Made by a program: the position numbers and the translations under genes. From contig NZ_JAAXLS010000007.1 of NCBI RefSeq assembly GCF_012328925.1, forward strand, positions 62,001-126,000: a DNA stretch of 64,000 bases, given 5' to 3'. The DNA is from Amycolatopsis acididurans. Its GTDB lineage: Bacteria > Actinomycetota > Actinomycetes > Mycobacteriales > Pseudonocardiaceae. Under the pieces are notes generated by a model. It had not been told where the DNA came from, made no database searches, and saw nothing but the letters and a program-made list of their open reading frames with translations. Positions 9,402-19,351 of the stretch are shown here, piece after piece. Each line of letters starts with the position of its first letter. Position 1 is the first letter of the stretch.

Positions 9402-9729
9402 GCTGGCGCCGGAAGACGAGAAGATCGTCGTGCTCGCCCGATCGGCACGGGCGAGGACACAGGCCGCGGAGGGGGCCGCGGTGCGCGACACCGACGGCCG
9501 CACCTACGCGGCGACCACGGTCGATCTGCCCTCGTTCCAGATCTCGGCGCTGCAGGCCGCGATCGCCGCCGCGGTGTCCAGCGGCGCGGAGGGGCTGGAG
9601 GCCGCCGCCGTCGTCACCAACGAGCCGCTGGTGTCCAGCGCGTCGATGCAGGCGGTGCGGGACCTGGCCGCGACCGCGCCGGTGTTCCGCGCCGATTTGA
9701 GGGGCGAAGTGCAGGAAGTGGTGCGGTGA
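9394..9729 (+). CDS. degenerate cytidine deaminase-like protein
   Basis: 111 aa, overlapping the upstream gene by 8 bp and the era start by 4 bp, so tightly embedded in the operon. The layout ([23 protein letters not shown], then a helix followed by AAAVVTNEP) follows the cytidine deaminase fold. However, the zinc ligands (HAE and PCxxC) and the catalytic Glu are absent. It is therefore probably not a deaminase. A similar short protein sits at this position in mycobacteria (Rv2365c). Role unknown. Confidence 0.8.
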   Translation: MSELAPEDEKIVVLARSARARTQAAEGAAVRDTDGRTYAATTVDLPSFQISALQAAIAAAVSSGAEGLEAAAVVTNEPLVSSASMQAVRDLAATAPVFRADLRGEVQEVVR

Positions 9730-10619
9730 CGCATCGCAGCGGTTTCGCCTGTTTCGTCGGCCGCCCCAACGCGGGCAAGTCGACGCTGACCAACGCGCTC
9801 GTCGGCACGAAGGTCGCGATCACCTCCAGCAAGCCGCAGACCACGCGGCACGCGATCCGCGGCATCGTGCACCGCGACGACGCGCAACTGGTCATTGTGG
9901 ACACCCCGGGGCTGCACCGGCCCCGCACGCTGCTGGGAGAGCGGCTCAACGATCTCGTGTACTCGACGTGGTCCGAAGTGGACGTCGTCGGGTTCTGTGT
10001 GCCCGCGAACGAGAAGGTGGGCCCCGGCGACAAGTTCATCGCCAACGAGCTGGCAAAGATCGCCAAGCGCACCCCGGTGATCGGCATCGTCACCAAGACC
10101 GACCTGGCGAGCCAGCAGCAGATCGCCGAGCAGCTGCTGGCACTGCAGGAGGTCATGGAGTTCGCCGAGCTGGTCCCGGTGTCGGCCGTGGACGGTTTCC
10201 AGGTCAAGACCCTGGAGGACCTGCTGGTGGCGCGGCTTCCGGAGGGGCCGCAGCTCTACCCGGACGGCGATCTGACCGACGAGCCGGAGCAGACCCTGAT
10301 CGCGGAGCTGATCCGCGAGGCCGCGCTGGAGGGCGTGCGCGACGAACTGCCGCACTCGATCGCGGTGACGGTGGAGGAGATGCTGCCGCACGAGGGCCGC
10401 GACGACATGGTCGACGTGCACGCGCTGCTCTACGTCGAGCGGCCCAGCCAGAAGGGCATCATTCTCGGCCACAAGGGCGAGCGGCTGCGCACCGTGGGAT
10501 CGCAGGCGCGCAAGCACATCGAGGCGCTGCTGGGCAGCAAGGTGTACCTCGACCTGCACGTCAAGGTCGCCAAGGACTGGCAGCGCGATCCGAAACAGTT
10601 GCGGCGCCTCGGTTTCTGA
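9726..10619 (+). CDS. era: GTPase Era
   Basis: Ras-like GTPase required for 16S rRNA maturation and 30S assembly; 297 aa. G1 is GRPNAGKS (residues 12-19), G3 is DTPG, and G4 appears as TKTD. The C-terminal KH domain includes GIILGHKGERLRTVGSQAR, which binds the 3' end of 16S rRNA near the anti-Shine-Dalgarno. The GTG start overlaps the preceding stop by 4 bp. With ybeY and rsmE upstream, this operon is centred on small-subunit biogenesis. Confidence 0.97.
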   Translation: MTHRSGFACFVGRPNAGKSTLTNALVGTKVAITSSKPQTTRHAIRGIVHRDDAQLVIVDTPGLHRPRTLLGERLNDLVYSTWSEVDVVGFCVPANEKVGPGDKFIANELAKIAKRTPVIGIVTKTDLASQQQIAEQLLALQEVMEFAELVPVSAVDGFQVKTLEDLLVARLPEGPQLYPDGDLTDEPEQTLIAELIREAALEGVRDELPHSIAVTVEEMLPHEGRDDMVDVHALLYVERPSQKGIILGHKGERLRTVGSQARKHIEALLGSKVYLDLHVKVAKDWQRDPKQLRRLGF

Positions 10620-10709
10620 TCGGCTGAATCCGGCCGCGTCCCCTTACGCTGCCCGTTCGGTCAGCTACGCTGTGCGCCGACAGTCGACGATCGAGGGGGA
10701 GCAGCCCTG

Positions 10710-11150
10710 ATGACCAATCCGTACGGCCAGCCCTATGGCCAGCAGCCGCCGCCGCCCCAGCCCGGCTACCCGGCATCCGGCCCGGTCCCGGCCCCTGCCT
10801 ACGGGCAGCAGCAGCCCTACGGCCAGCAGCCTTATCCGCAGCAGCCGTACGGGGCGCAGTATCCGCAGGCGCCCTACGCGCAGCCGGGCCAGGAGATCCC
10901 GAACTACAAGGGCTGGGCGATCGGCTGCATCTTCCTGTTCTGGATCGTGGCGATCTTCGCCATCATGAAGGCGAACGAGGTCGACACCTTCAAGGCGCAG
11001 GGCAATCTGGTCGGTGCCAAGCAGGCTTCGGACTCGGCGAGGACGCTGTGCCTGGTCGCGACGATCCTCGGCGCCGTCGGCTGGGTCATCGGCATCATCG
11101 GGTTCATCGTCGCGATCGTCGCCGCCAGCAGCGTCCCGTCCTACTACTGA
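10710..11150 (+). CDS. CD225/dispanin-domain membrane protein
   Basis: 146 aa. Residues 1-60 are a Pro/Gln/Tyr/Gly-rich repeat region built on YGQQP and YPQQPYG, probably disordered and cytoplasmic. Two TM helices follow: GWAIGCIFLFWIVAIFAIM, and LVATILGAVGWVIGIIGFIVAIVA. Between them, the NEVDTFKAQGNLVGAKQASDSA loop is the CD225 pattern. The start follows GAGGGGGAGC. Related actinobacterial proteins have no defined function. It lies alone between era and recO, where mycobacteria have other genes. Confidence 0.85.
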   Translation: MTNPYGQPYGQQPPPPQPGYPASGPVPAPAYGQQQPYGQQPYPQQPYGAQYPQAPYAQPGQEIPNYKGWAIGCIFLFWIVAIFAIMKANEVDTFKAQGNLVGAKQASDSARTLCLVATILGAVGWVIGIIGFIVAIVAASSVPSYY

Positions 11151-11204
11151 CCTCGGCTCGCCACCGGCGGTACGGGTTCTGTCGGTGCCCGGTGAGATGA
11201 TGTC

Positions 11205-11966
11205 GTGGTGAGCCTCTATCGCGACACCGGGGTGGTGCTGCGGGTGCACAAGCTGGGTGAAGCCGACCGGATCATCACCCTGCTCACCCGGCGGCACGGC
11301 AAGGTGCGCGCCGTCGCCAAGGGCGTGCGGCGCACCACCTCGCGCTTCGGTGCGCGGCTGGAGCCCTTCGGCCATGTCGACGTGCAGTTCTACACCGGCC
11401 GCACGCTGGATGTGATCACCCAGGTGCAGACCGTGGACGCGTTCGCGCTGCCCATCGTCGGCGACTACCAGCGCTACACCGCGGCCAGCGCCATCGCCGA
11501 GACCGCCGACCGGCTCACGGCCGAGGAGGGCGAGCCCGCGATGCGGCTGTACCTGCTGGTCACCGGTGCGCTGCGGGCGCTGGCCGACGGGCAGCGGGAC
11601 TCCTCACTCGTGCTGGACGCGTTCCTGCTGCGGGCGATGGCCTTCGCCGGCTGGGCGCCGGCGATCACCGAATGCGCGCGATGCGGGCTGCCCGGCCCGC
11701 ACACGGCGTTCAGTGTGCAGGCGGGCGGTTCGCTGTGCGGCAACTGCCGCGCGCCCGGGTCGGTGCATCCGGCGCCGGAGGTGCTGGTGCTGCTGGCGGC
11801 GTTGCTGCACGGCGACTGGGACGTCGCGGAGGCGTCGGTGCCCGGTTCGCGGCGCGACGCGAGCGGGCTGGTCGCGGCGCTGCTGCAGTGGCACCTGGAA
11901 CGTCAGCTGCGGTCACTGCCGCTGGTCGAACGACGCGCGCGGGAGGTGACCACCGGCGGCCAGTAG
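11205..11966 (+). CDS. recO: DNA repair protein RecO
   Basis: RecFOR mediator that loads RecA on SSB-coated DNA and anneals strands; 253 aa. The N-terminal OB fold begins YRDTGVVLRVHKLGEADRI and contains GRTLDVITQ. The helical body carries the zinc site with CARCGLPGPH and CGNCRAPG (about residues 155-186). Two in-frame GTG codons (11205, 11208) could start it. The next gene begins 39 bp downstream in the same order as mycobacterial recO-uppS. Confidence 0.95.
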   Translation: MVSLYRDTGVVLRVHKLGEADRIITLLTRRHGKVRAVAKGVRRTTSRFGARLEPFGHVDVQFYTGRTLDVITQVQTVDAFALPIVGDYQRYTAASAIAETADRLTAEEGEPAMRLYLLVTGALRALADGQRDSSLVLDAFLLRAMAFAGWAPAITECARCGLPGPHTAFSVQAGGSLCGNCRAPGSVHPAPEVLVLLAALLHGDWDVAEASVPGSRRDASGLVAALLQWHLERQLRSLPLVERRAREVTTGGQ

Positions 11967-12005
11967 GGTCGTGCGGCGGGTCCAACGTATGGGAGGCGAG
12001 ATCAG

Positions 12006-12824
12006 GTGCTGCGCAGGGGACGCCAGGCGACATCGGTGACGGTGCGGGCGCCGGATCCCCATCCCTCGGGGGCGCGGCCGCCGCAGATCCCGGCCGAACT
12101 GGTGCCGAACCACGTCGCGCTGGTGATGGACGGCAACGGCCGGTGGGCCAACCAGCGTGGCCTGCCCAGGATCGAGGGGCACAAGCGCGGTGAGGCCGTG
12201 ATGATCGACGTCGCCTCCGGTGCGGTCGAACTCGGCGTGAAGTGGCTGTCGGTGTACGCGTTCTCCACCGAGAACTGGAAGCGCAGCCCCGAGGAGGTGC
12301 GCTTCCTGATGGGCTTCAACCGCGACACGATCCGCAGGCAGGTCGACTACCTCGGCTCGATCGGCGTGCGCATCCGGTGGGCGGGCCGGGCGCCGCGGCT
12401 GTGGCGCAGCGTCATCAAGGAGCTGCAGGCGGCCGAGGAGAAGACCAAGCACAACACGCTGCTGAACATGACGATGTGCGTCAACTACGGCGGCCGCGCC
12501 GAGATCGTCGACGCCACGCGCAGGCTCGCGCGGCTCGCCGCCGACGGCAAGATCAACCCGGACAAGATCGACGAGCGAATGCTCGCGAAGTACATGTACC
12601 AGCCCGAGATGCCCGACGTGGACCTGTTCCTGCGGCCCTCGGGCGAGCTGCGCACCTCGAACTTCATGCTGTGGCAGTCGGCCTACGCGGAGTTCGTCTT
12701 CCAGGACACCCTGTTCCCGGACTTCGACCGCAGGCAGCTGTGGGCGGCGTGCCTGGAGTTCGCCAAGCGCGACCGCCGGTTCGGCGCCGCGATCGATGCC
12801 GCCACCGGAAAGGCGAGTTCATGA
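12006..12824 (+). CDS. uppS: isoprenyl transferase (cis-prenyl/decaprenyl-type diphosphate synthase)
   Basis: Cis-prenyltransferase that makes the polyprenyl diphosphate carrier for peptidoglycan and arabinogalactan; 272 aa. Catalytic and diphosphate-binding region: [18 protein letters not shown] followed by EGHKRGE. Further family motifs are AFSTENWKR and the C-terminal [18 protein letters not shown] (IPP binding). The first ~35 residues are a variable, probably disordered lead. It matches Rv2361c in position. Chain length cannot be read from sequence alone. The stop overlaps the next ATG. Confidence 0.95.
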   Translation: MLRRGRQATSVTVRAPDPHPSGARPPQIPAELVPNHVALVMDGNGRWANQRGLPRIEGHKRGEAVMIDVASGAVELGVKWLSVYAFSTENWKRSPEEVRFLMGFNRDTIRRQVDYLGSIGVRIRWAGRAPRLWRSVIKELQAAEEKTKHNTLLNMTMCVNYGGRAEIVDATRRLARLAADGKINPDKIDERMLAKYMYQPEMPDVDLFLRPSGELRTSNFMLWQSAYAEFVFQDTLFPDFDRRQLWAACLEFAKRDRRFGAAIDAATGKASS

Positions 12825-13225
12825 GCACGACCACCGACATGCTGCGCAGGGCCCACGAGGCGCTGGAGCGCTACATCGACGTCAAGGTGGACGACGACGG
12901 CGCACTGACGTTCGCGCACGCGGGTGTGCCGTGCGTGGTGCAGTCGACCGAACTCGCCGAGGGCCTCACGGTGCTGAGCCTGACCTGCGTCGTGGCGTGG
13001 GACCTGCCCGACGAGCCGGGCGTGGCGGCCTCCGCGGCCGAGCGCGCGGGCCAGGGGCTGTTCGGCACCCTCGGGGTCAGCCACACCGACCGGGGCCTGG
13101 ATCTGACGCTGCGGTACGCGTTTCCCGCGCAGGGCCTGGAAATCAGCGCGCTGGGCACGCTGCTGATGCTCGTGATCTCCACCGCTTCGCAGCTGCGGGG
13201 CGAGCTGATCCCGGCACAGAACTGA
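12821..13225 (+). CDS. conserved actinobacterial protein, YbjN-like fold possible
   Basis: 134 aa, starting at an ATG that overlaps the uppS stop (ATGA). No signal peptide or membrane span. An N-terminal helix ([15 protein letters not shown]) is followed by alternating strands ([32 protein letters not shown]) and a C-terminal helix ([19 protein letters not shown]). That order resembles YbjN/type III chaperone-like proteins, but I cannot confirm the family. Position matches the small unknown Rv2360c after uppS. Confidence 0.75.
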   Translation: MSTTTDMLRRAHEALERYIDVKVDDDGALTFAHAGVPCVVQSTELAEGLTVLSLTCVVAWDLPDEPGVAASAAERAGQGLFGTLGVSHTDRGLDLTLRYAFPAQGLEISALGTLLMLVISTASQLRGELIPAQN

Positions 13226-13255
13226 GCCGGACCGGCATCGGCTGACCGGTCCGGC
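13226..13255. terminator. hairpin terminator after the uppS operon
   Basis: GCCGGACCGG (13226-13235) and CCGGTCCGGC (13246-13255) form a perfect 10-bp stem with a 10-nt loop immediately after the TGA. There is no U-tract, as is common for actinomycete terminators. Confidence 0.65.
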
Positions 13256-13279
13256 CGGCCGCCCTGGCATCATCGGCGC

Positions 13280-14287
13280 GTGGATATCGCCACCGAAGCG
13301 GAACAGCGCGCGCCCAAACGCCGCCGCATCACCTCGGTCGAGGTGCTGTGCGTCGTGCTGCTCGTGGCGATCCTCGGGCAGTCCTGGTTGCAACGGGTAC
13401 TCGACGTGCCGGCACTGCGCACCGGCGCCACCGTGTTCGTCGCGGTGTGCGTGCAGGCGCTGCCCTTTCTGGTGCTCGGCGTGCTGCTCAGCGGCGCCAT
13501 CGCGGCCTTCGTCCCGGCGCGGGTCCTGGAAAGGGCGCTGCCGCGCCGCACGGAGGCCGCCGTGGGAGTCGCGGGCCTGGCCGGTGTGGCACTGCCCGGC
13601 TGTGAATGCGCCTCGGTGCCCGTCGCCCGCAGGCTGATGGGACAGGGCGTGGCACCGGCCGCCGCGCTGACCTTCCTGCTCGCCGCGCCCGCCGTGAACC
13701 CGGTCGTTCTCGTGGCCACCGCCGTCGCGTTCCCCGGCAAACCCGAGATGGTGCTGGCCCGCTTCCTCGGCTCGTTCGCCACCGCCGTGGTGATGGGGCT
13801 GCTGTGGGCGCGCTGGGGCAAGCTCGACTGGATCGTCTCGCGGGCGCTGCAACGCATGCCCGACCCCGAGGGCAGCCGCTGGAAGACCTTCGCCGAGACC
13901 GCCCGCGCGGACCTGGTCGAGGCGGGCGGGTTCCTGGTGCTCGGCGGGATCATCTCGGCCTCGCTGGGGGTTCTGGTCCCGCCGTCGTGGTTCGGCGCGC
14001 TCGGCGACCAGCTCGTGCTCGGGGTGCTCGTCATGGCCGTGCTCGCGTTCGTGCTCGCGTTGTGCAGCGAGGCCGACGCGTTCGTCGCCGCGTCGCTGAC
14101 CGCGTTGCCGTTGCTGCCCAAACTCGTGTTCCTGGTCGTCGGTCCGGCCGTCGACGTGAAGCTGTTCGCGTTGCAGGCGGGCACGTTCGGCCGGTCGTTC
14201 GCCGTGCGGTTCGCGCCGGCGACGTTCGTGGTCGCCGTGTGCTGCGGCGCCGGCGTCGGCGCGTTGCTGATCGGGGGTGCGCGGTGA
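13280..14287 (+). CDS. permease, DUF318/YraQ family
   Basis: 335-aa polytopic membrane protein with about eight hydrophobic segments, from VEVLCVVLLVAILGQSWL near the N terminus to FVVAVCCGAGVGALLIGG at the end. The family marker LPGCECASVPVARRLM lies in the middle of the first half, with LAAPAVNPVVLVAT after it. Bacillus YcgR-type homologues pair with a DUF1980 protein, exactly as here two genes downstream. The substrate is unproven; the adjacent zur and smtB regulators suggest metal homeostasis. Its stop overlaps the next GTG start. Confidence 0.88.
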   Translation: MDIATEAEQRAPKRRRITSVEVLCVVLLVAILGQSWLQRVLDVPALRTGATVFVAVCVQALPFLVLGVLLSGAIAAFVPARVLERALPRRTEAAVGVAGLAGVALPGCECASVPVARRLMGQGVAPAAALTFLLAAPAVNPVVLVATAVAFPGKPEMVLARFLGSFATAVVMGLLWARWGKLDWIVSRALQRMPDPEGSRWKTFAETARADLVEAGGFLVLGGIISASLGVLVPPSWFGALGDQLVLGVLVMAVLAFVLALCSEADAFVAASLTALPLLPKLVFLVVGPAVDVKLFALQAGTFGRSFAVRFAPATFVVAVCCGAGVGALLIGGAR

Positions 14288-14586
14288 GGCCGAGGCTCGC
14301 GCTGGCCGGGATCGCCTCCGGCGCGATCGGGCTGGTGTTCGCGGTGTCGACGTGGGTGAGCTGGGCGATCCTGTCGCCGCCGGACACCGCCACGCTGCCG
14401 CGTTCGGTCGCGGCCGTCGCGGCGGTGCTGCTCGCCGCGCTCGGCGTTGTGGTGTTGCTCGCCGCCGTGCTCGCGGTCGTGTTCGGCGTGCTCGCGAGGA
14501 AGACGGGCGGGCTCGCGTACCTCGGCATCGGGCTCGGTGCGCTGGACGTGCTGCTCGCGCTGGTGTTCGTGAGGCAGGTGGCATGA
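14284..14586 (+). CDS. small three-TM membrane protein
   Basis: 100 aa, GTG start overlapping the permease stop by 4 bp and stop overlapping the next ATG by 4 bp, so it is translationally locked into a three-gene operon. Three hydrophobic helices: LALAGIASGAIGLVFAVSTW, SVAAVAAVLLAALGVVVLLA, and LAYLGIGLGALDVLLALVFV. No family is recognised. It could be an accessory subunit of the DUF318/DUF1980 system, inferred from coupling only. Confidence 0.75.
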   Translation: MRPRLALAGIASGAIGLVFAVSTWVSWAILSPPDTATLPRSVAAVAAVLLAALGVVVLLAAVLAVVFGVLARKTGGLAYLGIGLGALDVLLALVFVRQVA

Positions 14587-15299
14587 GGCGGGAAACCCAG
14601 AACGTCCTGCTCGTGCTGCTGGGCGGCGCGCTGCTGAAGATCGGCTTCAACGGCGACTACCTGCGCTACGTCAAACCCGCGCAGCTGCCCTGGCTGCTGG
14701 CCGGGGGAGCGGTGATGGTGGCGCTCGGCGCGATCGCGATCGTCCGCGACATCCTGGCCGCGCGCGCCGGCCGGACCGTCGGGCACGGCGACGGCCACGG
14801 CCACCACCATCCGGCCCGGTCGGCGTGGCTGCTGGTGGTTCCGGTGCTGGCGGTGTTCCTGGTCGCGCCACCGGCGCTCGGCGCGTACTCGGTCACCCGG
14901 TCCGAGGCGCGGCCTGCCGTGCAGTCCTCGGCCGCGTTCCCGCCGCTGCCGCCGGGCGATCCGCTGCCCATGACGATGACCCAGTTCGTCACGCGCGCGG
15001 GCTGGGACGCCGGCGGTTCACTCGACGGCCGCACCGTCGAGCTCACCGGTTTCGTCTCGCACGACAAGGGATCGGCGCTGCTGGCACGGATGGTGATCAC
15101 CTGCTGCGCCGCCGACGCCTACCCGCTGAAGGTGCGGCTCGTCGGCCGGCGAGTGGCCGCCTACGCCGACGACACCTGGCTACAGGTGACCGGGCAGGTG
15201 GTGCCGAACACCGCGACCAGGCAGAACTCCTACACCGCGGACTTCGTCGTGGGCACCGCGAAGCGGATCAGCGCGCCCCAGAACCCGTACGAGGATTAG
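14583..15299 (+). CDS. TIGR03943/DUF1980 family membrane protein (YcgQ-like)
   Basis: 238 aa. Two TM helices near the N terminus flank a His-rich loop (HGDGHGHHH), a third TM (WLLVVPVLAVFLVAPPALG) precedes an extracytoplasmic domain. That domain has the family pattern VELTGFVSHD followed by MVITCCAADAYPLKVRL, and ends with OB-like strands. DUF1980 proteins are the standard partner of DUF318 permeases. The His-rich loop and flanking Zur/SmtB fit Zn or another divalent metal. It overlaps zur by 32 bp tail to tail. Confidence 0.88.
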   Translation: MRRETQNVLLVLLGGALLKIGFNGDYLRYVKPAQLPWLLAGGAVMVALGAIAIVRDILAARAGRTVGHGDGHGHHHPARSAWLLVVPVLAVFLVAPPALGAYSVTRSEARPAVQSSAAFPPLPPGDPLPMTMTQFVTRAGWDAGGSLDGRTVELTGFVSHDKGSALLARMVITCCAADAYPLKVRLVGRRVAAYADDTWLQVTGQVVPNTATRQNSYTADFVVGTAKRISAPQNPYED

Positions 15300-15702
15300 C
15301 GGTGCAGTCGGCGCACGTGCCGACGATCTCGACGGTGTGCGTGATATCGGAGAACCCGTTGCCCGCCGCGATCTTCTCCGCCCAGCGCTCCACCGCGGGT
15401 CCTTCGACCTCGACCGTGCGGCCGCAGTAGCGGCACACGAGGTGATGGTGGTGATGCGAGGAGCAGCGGCGGTAGATCGCCTCGCCCGAGCCGGTGCGCA
15501 GCACGTCGATCTCACCGGCCTCCGACAGCGACTGCAGCGTGCGGTAGACGGTGGTCAGCCCGATCCCGTCCCCGCGCTTGCGCAGCTCGTCGTGCAGTTC
15601 CTGGGCCGAGCGGAAGTCGTCGATCTCCGCAAGCAGCTCCACCACCGCGGCGCGCTGCCTGGTCGCGCGGCGGCCGGGCACCGGGGCGACACTGCTGCTC
15701 AC
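15268..15702 (-). CDS. zur: Fur-family regulator, probable zinc uptake regulator Zur
   Basis: 144 aa, DNA-binding winged helix (residues 10-85) plus dimerisation domain. Recognition region: GIGLTTVYRTLQSLSEAGE. Metal sites: a HHHHHLVCRYCG stretch (CxxC) and a C-terminal CADC pair, giving the structural Zn site. It matches mycobacterial furB (Zur) in its position next to smtB and in being co-transcribed with it (4-bp overlap). In mycobacteria SmtB represses both when zinc is low and Zur represses uptake genes when zinc is high. Confidence 0.92.
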   Translation of the reverse strand: MSSSVAPVPGRRATRQRAAVVELLAEIDDFRSAQELHDELRKRGDGIGLTTVYRTLQSLSEAGEIDVLRTGSGEAIYRRCSSHHHHHLVCRYCGRTVEVEGPAVERWAEKIAAGNGFSDITHTVEIVGTCADCTANPRTGSGAR

Positions 15703-16064
15703 TTTCCCTCCTGAACGTGGGCGACTGCGTCCACCACGATATGCGCAAGGTGATCGTCCACGAGCCGGTACACCACTTCACGGCCGTGCCGCTCGCCGTA
15801 GACCACGCCCGCGGCCTTGAGCACCCGCAGGTGCTGGCTGATCAACGGCTGCGCGACGTCGAGCGCGTCCACCAGCTCGTGCACGCAGCGCTGCGCGTCC
15901 CGCAGCTGCAGCACGATGGCGATGCGCACCGGCGCGGCGAGCGCCCGCAGCAGCTCCCCGGCCTCGGCCAGCGTCGGGGGCGGCAGCGCCGGGGTGTGCG
16001 GCTTGCGCGGGTCCGCGGAATGCACCTCTTCGGGCAGGGCCGCGTCCGGGCTCGCCGTCGGCAT
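15699..16064 (-). CDS. smtB: ArsR/SmtB-family metal-sensing repressor
   Basis: 121-aa winged-helix repressor. Helix-turn-helix: [29 protein letters not shown] is split over residues ~60-88, with the SQHLRVLK recognition helix and a GREVVYRL wing. The C-terminal helix carries [14 protein letters not shown], whose Asp/His residues match the alpha-5 type metal site of SmtB/CzrA. The first ~30 residues are a Pro-rich extension. It overlaps zur by 4 bp. Orthologous by order to Rv2358. Confidence 0.9.
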   Translation of the reverse strand: MPTASPDAALPEEVHSADPRKPHTPALPPPTLAEAGELLRALAAPVRIAIVLQLRDAQRCVHELVDALDVAQPLISQHLRVLKAAGVVYGERHGREVVYRLVDDHLAHIVVDAVAHVQEGK

Positions 16065-16100
16065 GTCGATCTCCAGCCTGTCGATGGTTACTCCCCAGTC

Positions 16101-16112
16101 TAGTGGTCACTA
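16101..16112. promoter_or_regulatory. candidate SmtB operator
   Basis: TAGTGGTCACTA is a dyad with 5-bp arms around GT, 37 bp upstream of the smtB start in the 146-bp gap shared with glyS. ArsR repressors commonly autoregulate through such sites. Assignment is by position only. Confidence 0.4.
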
Positions 16113-16210
16113 ACGGGCGGCCCTGCGATCTGTCAAGCCCCTCGCCGGGCCGGAACAACGGCCGGATACGCTGGACGAAACAAGTTCCCCGCAGCCATGG
16201 AGAGCGTGGA

Positions 16211-17599
<1,389 letters not shown>

Positions 17600-17630
17600 A
17601 CCCCTGACAAACGTCATGCCCAGGGGGTGA

Positions 17631-17659
17631 CGGGCGGCCTGCGCTTCGCGGGCCGCCCG
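17631..17659. terminator. glyS terminator hairpin
   Basis: CGGGCGGCCTGCG (17631-17643) pairs with CGCGGGCCGCCCG (17647-17659) across a CTT loop, giving a 13-bp stem with one G-T pair, 30 bp after the glyS stop. It has no U-tract. Confidence 0.7.
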
Positions 17660-17676
17660 GCGGCAGTCTCGGTGGC

Positions 17677-18615
17677 ATGAACGCAACTGAGATCGGCCAG
17701 GCCAGGAGCGCGGTCGCGCAAGGCGCGGCAGTGCGGCTCACCGGCTTGCGCAAGCACTACGGCCAGGTGCGGGCGGTCGACGGCGTCGACCTCACCATCG
17801 CACCGGGGGAGGTCGTCGCGCTGCTCGGCCCGAACGGGGCGGGCAAGTCCACGACCATCGACATGATCCTGGGCCTGAGCCGGCCCGACGCGGGCACGGT
17901 GAGCGTGTTCGGCGCCGAGCCGTCCGGCGCGATCGCCGACGGCGTGATCGGCGCGATGCTGCAGGGCGGTGCGCTGCTCGACGACGCGACGGTCGGCGAG
18001 ATGGTCGGCATGGTCGCCTCGCTGCACCGCACCCCGATGCCGGTCGCCGAGGCACTGCGCCGCGCCGGTATCGAGGAACTCGCCAAACGCCGGGGCAACA
18101 AGCTCTCCGGCGGCCAGAAACAACGCGTGCGGTTCGCTGTCGCGCTGGTCAGCGATCCGGATCTGCTGCTGCTGGACGAGCCGACCGCGGCGATGGACGT
18201 CGGCAGCCGCCGCGAGTTCTGGCGGTCGATGCAGGCCTTCACCGACACCGGCCGCACCGTGCTGTTCGCGACCCACTACCTGGAGGAGGCCGAGGAGTTC
18301 GCCGACCGGGTGGTGCTGATGCGGGGCGGCCGCGTCGTGGCCGACGGCTCGGTCGCCGAGGTCCGCGCGCTGGCCGGGGGCCGCACGCTACGCGCCGTCG
18401 CGCCGGGGGCGACGAAGACAGCGATCGCGGAGCTTCCGGGCGTCACCGAGTACCAGGTCCGCGGCGACCGGATCGCGGTGTCCAGCAACGACTCCGACGC
18501 CACTTTGCGCGCCCTGCTGACCGCCTGTCCCGCCGCACACGACATCGAGATCACCGCGATCGGTCTCGAAGGCGCCTTCCTGACCCTGACCGCCGACGAG
18601 GAGACCGGACGATGA
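17677..18615 (+). CDS. ABC transporter ATP-binding protein (drug/lipid export type)
   Basis: 312-aa ABC-2 type ATPase. Walker A is LGPNGAGKSTT (about residues 49-59), signature is LSGGQKQRVRFA, Walker B is LLLLDEPTAAMD, and the H-loop is in FATHYLEEAEE. The C-terminal ~80 residues form the extra domain common in DrrA/CcmA-like exporters. The stop overlaps the permease ATG. The downstream two-component system suggests regulation by an envelope signal, as in BceAB- or DesKR-linked exporters. Confidence 0.93.
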   Translation: MNATEIGQARSAVAQGAAVRLTGLRKHYGQVRAVDGVDLTIAPGEVVALLGPNGAGKSTTIDMILGLSRPDAGTVSVFGAEPSGAIADGVIGAMLQGGALLDDATVGEMVGMVASLHRTPMPVAEALRRAGIEELAKRRGNKLSGGQKQRVRFAVALVSDPDLLLLDEPTAAMDVGSRREFWRSMQAFTDTGRTVLFATHYLEEAEEFADRVVLMRGGRVVADGSVAEVRALAGGRTLRAVAPGATKTAIAELPGVTEYQVRGDRIAVSSNDSDATLRALLTACPAAHDIEITAIGLEGAFLTLTADEETGR

Positions 18616-19337
18616 GCGTCAAATTCCTGGCACTGGAGATCCGGCGCGTGCTGCGCTCGCCCCGGTTCATGATCTTCACCGTCGCCTTCCCGGTGCTGCT
18701 TTTCCTGCTGTACGTGGGAATCTTCGCCAAGGCACAGGACGAGAAGGCGGTACTGATGGTGAGCATGACGGCCTTCGGCGCGATGGCCGCGGCACTGTTC
18801 ACCGGCACCAGGGTCGCGCTGGAACGCGCGGCGGGCTGGCAGCGGCAGCTGCGGCTGACCCCGCTGTCCGGCAGCGGTTACCTCGCCGCCAAGGCCGCGA
18901 CGGGCATGACGCTCGCGCTCGCGCCCGTGGTGCTGGTGCCCGCGGTCGGCGGGTTGATCGAGGGGGTTTCGCTCGGCGGCGCCGGCTGGGTGCGCGTGAC
19001 GCTGGGGGTGTGGCTGGCGGCGATCCCGTTCGCGCTGATGGGCCTGCTGATCGGGCAGATCGGCACGGCCGACTCCACACAGCCGATCACCCAGCTGGTG
19101 CTGTTGCCGATGGCGTTGCTGGGCGGGGTGTTCATCCCGGTCACCGCGATGCCGGCGTGGCTGCTCAAGATCGCGCACGTGCTGCCGACCTACTGGATGG
19201 GGGAGATCGGCCGCGGCGCGATTCCCGGCGGCTCCGCCAGCACGCTCAGCAAGGACGTGCTCGTGCTCGCGGTGTGGACCGTGGTGCTCTCGATCGCCGT
19301 CATCCGGCGCTACCGTAGAGACTCGGCGCGGGTGTGA
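18612..19337 (+). CDS. ABC-2 type transporter permease
   Basis: 241 aa with six predicted TM segments: MIFTVAFPVLLFLLYVGIF, AFGAMAAALFTGTRVALE, MTLALAPVVLVPAVGGLI, VTLGVWLAAIPFALMGLLIG, LVLLPMALLGGVFIPVTAMP, and a final LVLAVWTVVLSIAVI. The FIPVTAMPAWLLKIAHVLPTYW region is typical of ABC-2 exporters. It is the membrane half of the exporter with the gene at 17677. Substrate unknown. Confidence 0.9.
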   Translation: MSVKFLALEIRRVLRSPRFMIFTVAFPVLLFLLYVGIFAKAQDEKAVLMVSMTAFGAMAAALFTGTRVALERAAGWQRQLRLTPLSGSGYLAAKAATGMTLALAPVVLVPAVGGLIEGVSLGGAGWVRVTLGVWLAAIPFALMGLLIGQIGTADSTQPITQLVLLPMALLGGVFIPVTAMPAWLLKIAHVLPTYWMGEIGRGAIPGGSASTLSKDVLVLAVWTVVLSIAVIRRYRRDSARV

Positions 19338-19351
19338 CGAGGGGGAACGAC

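Noticed and set aside
12683-14650. Reverse-strand frame of over 600 codons opposite the permease operon
   Set aside because: Same artefact; the forward genes have motifs, overlaps and ribosome sites, the reverse frame has none.
16103-16210. N-terminal extension of glycyl-tRNA synthetase
   Set aside because: The extra 36 residues read across the intergenic region; family N termini begin at the GTG at 16211.
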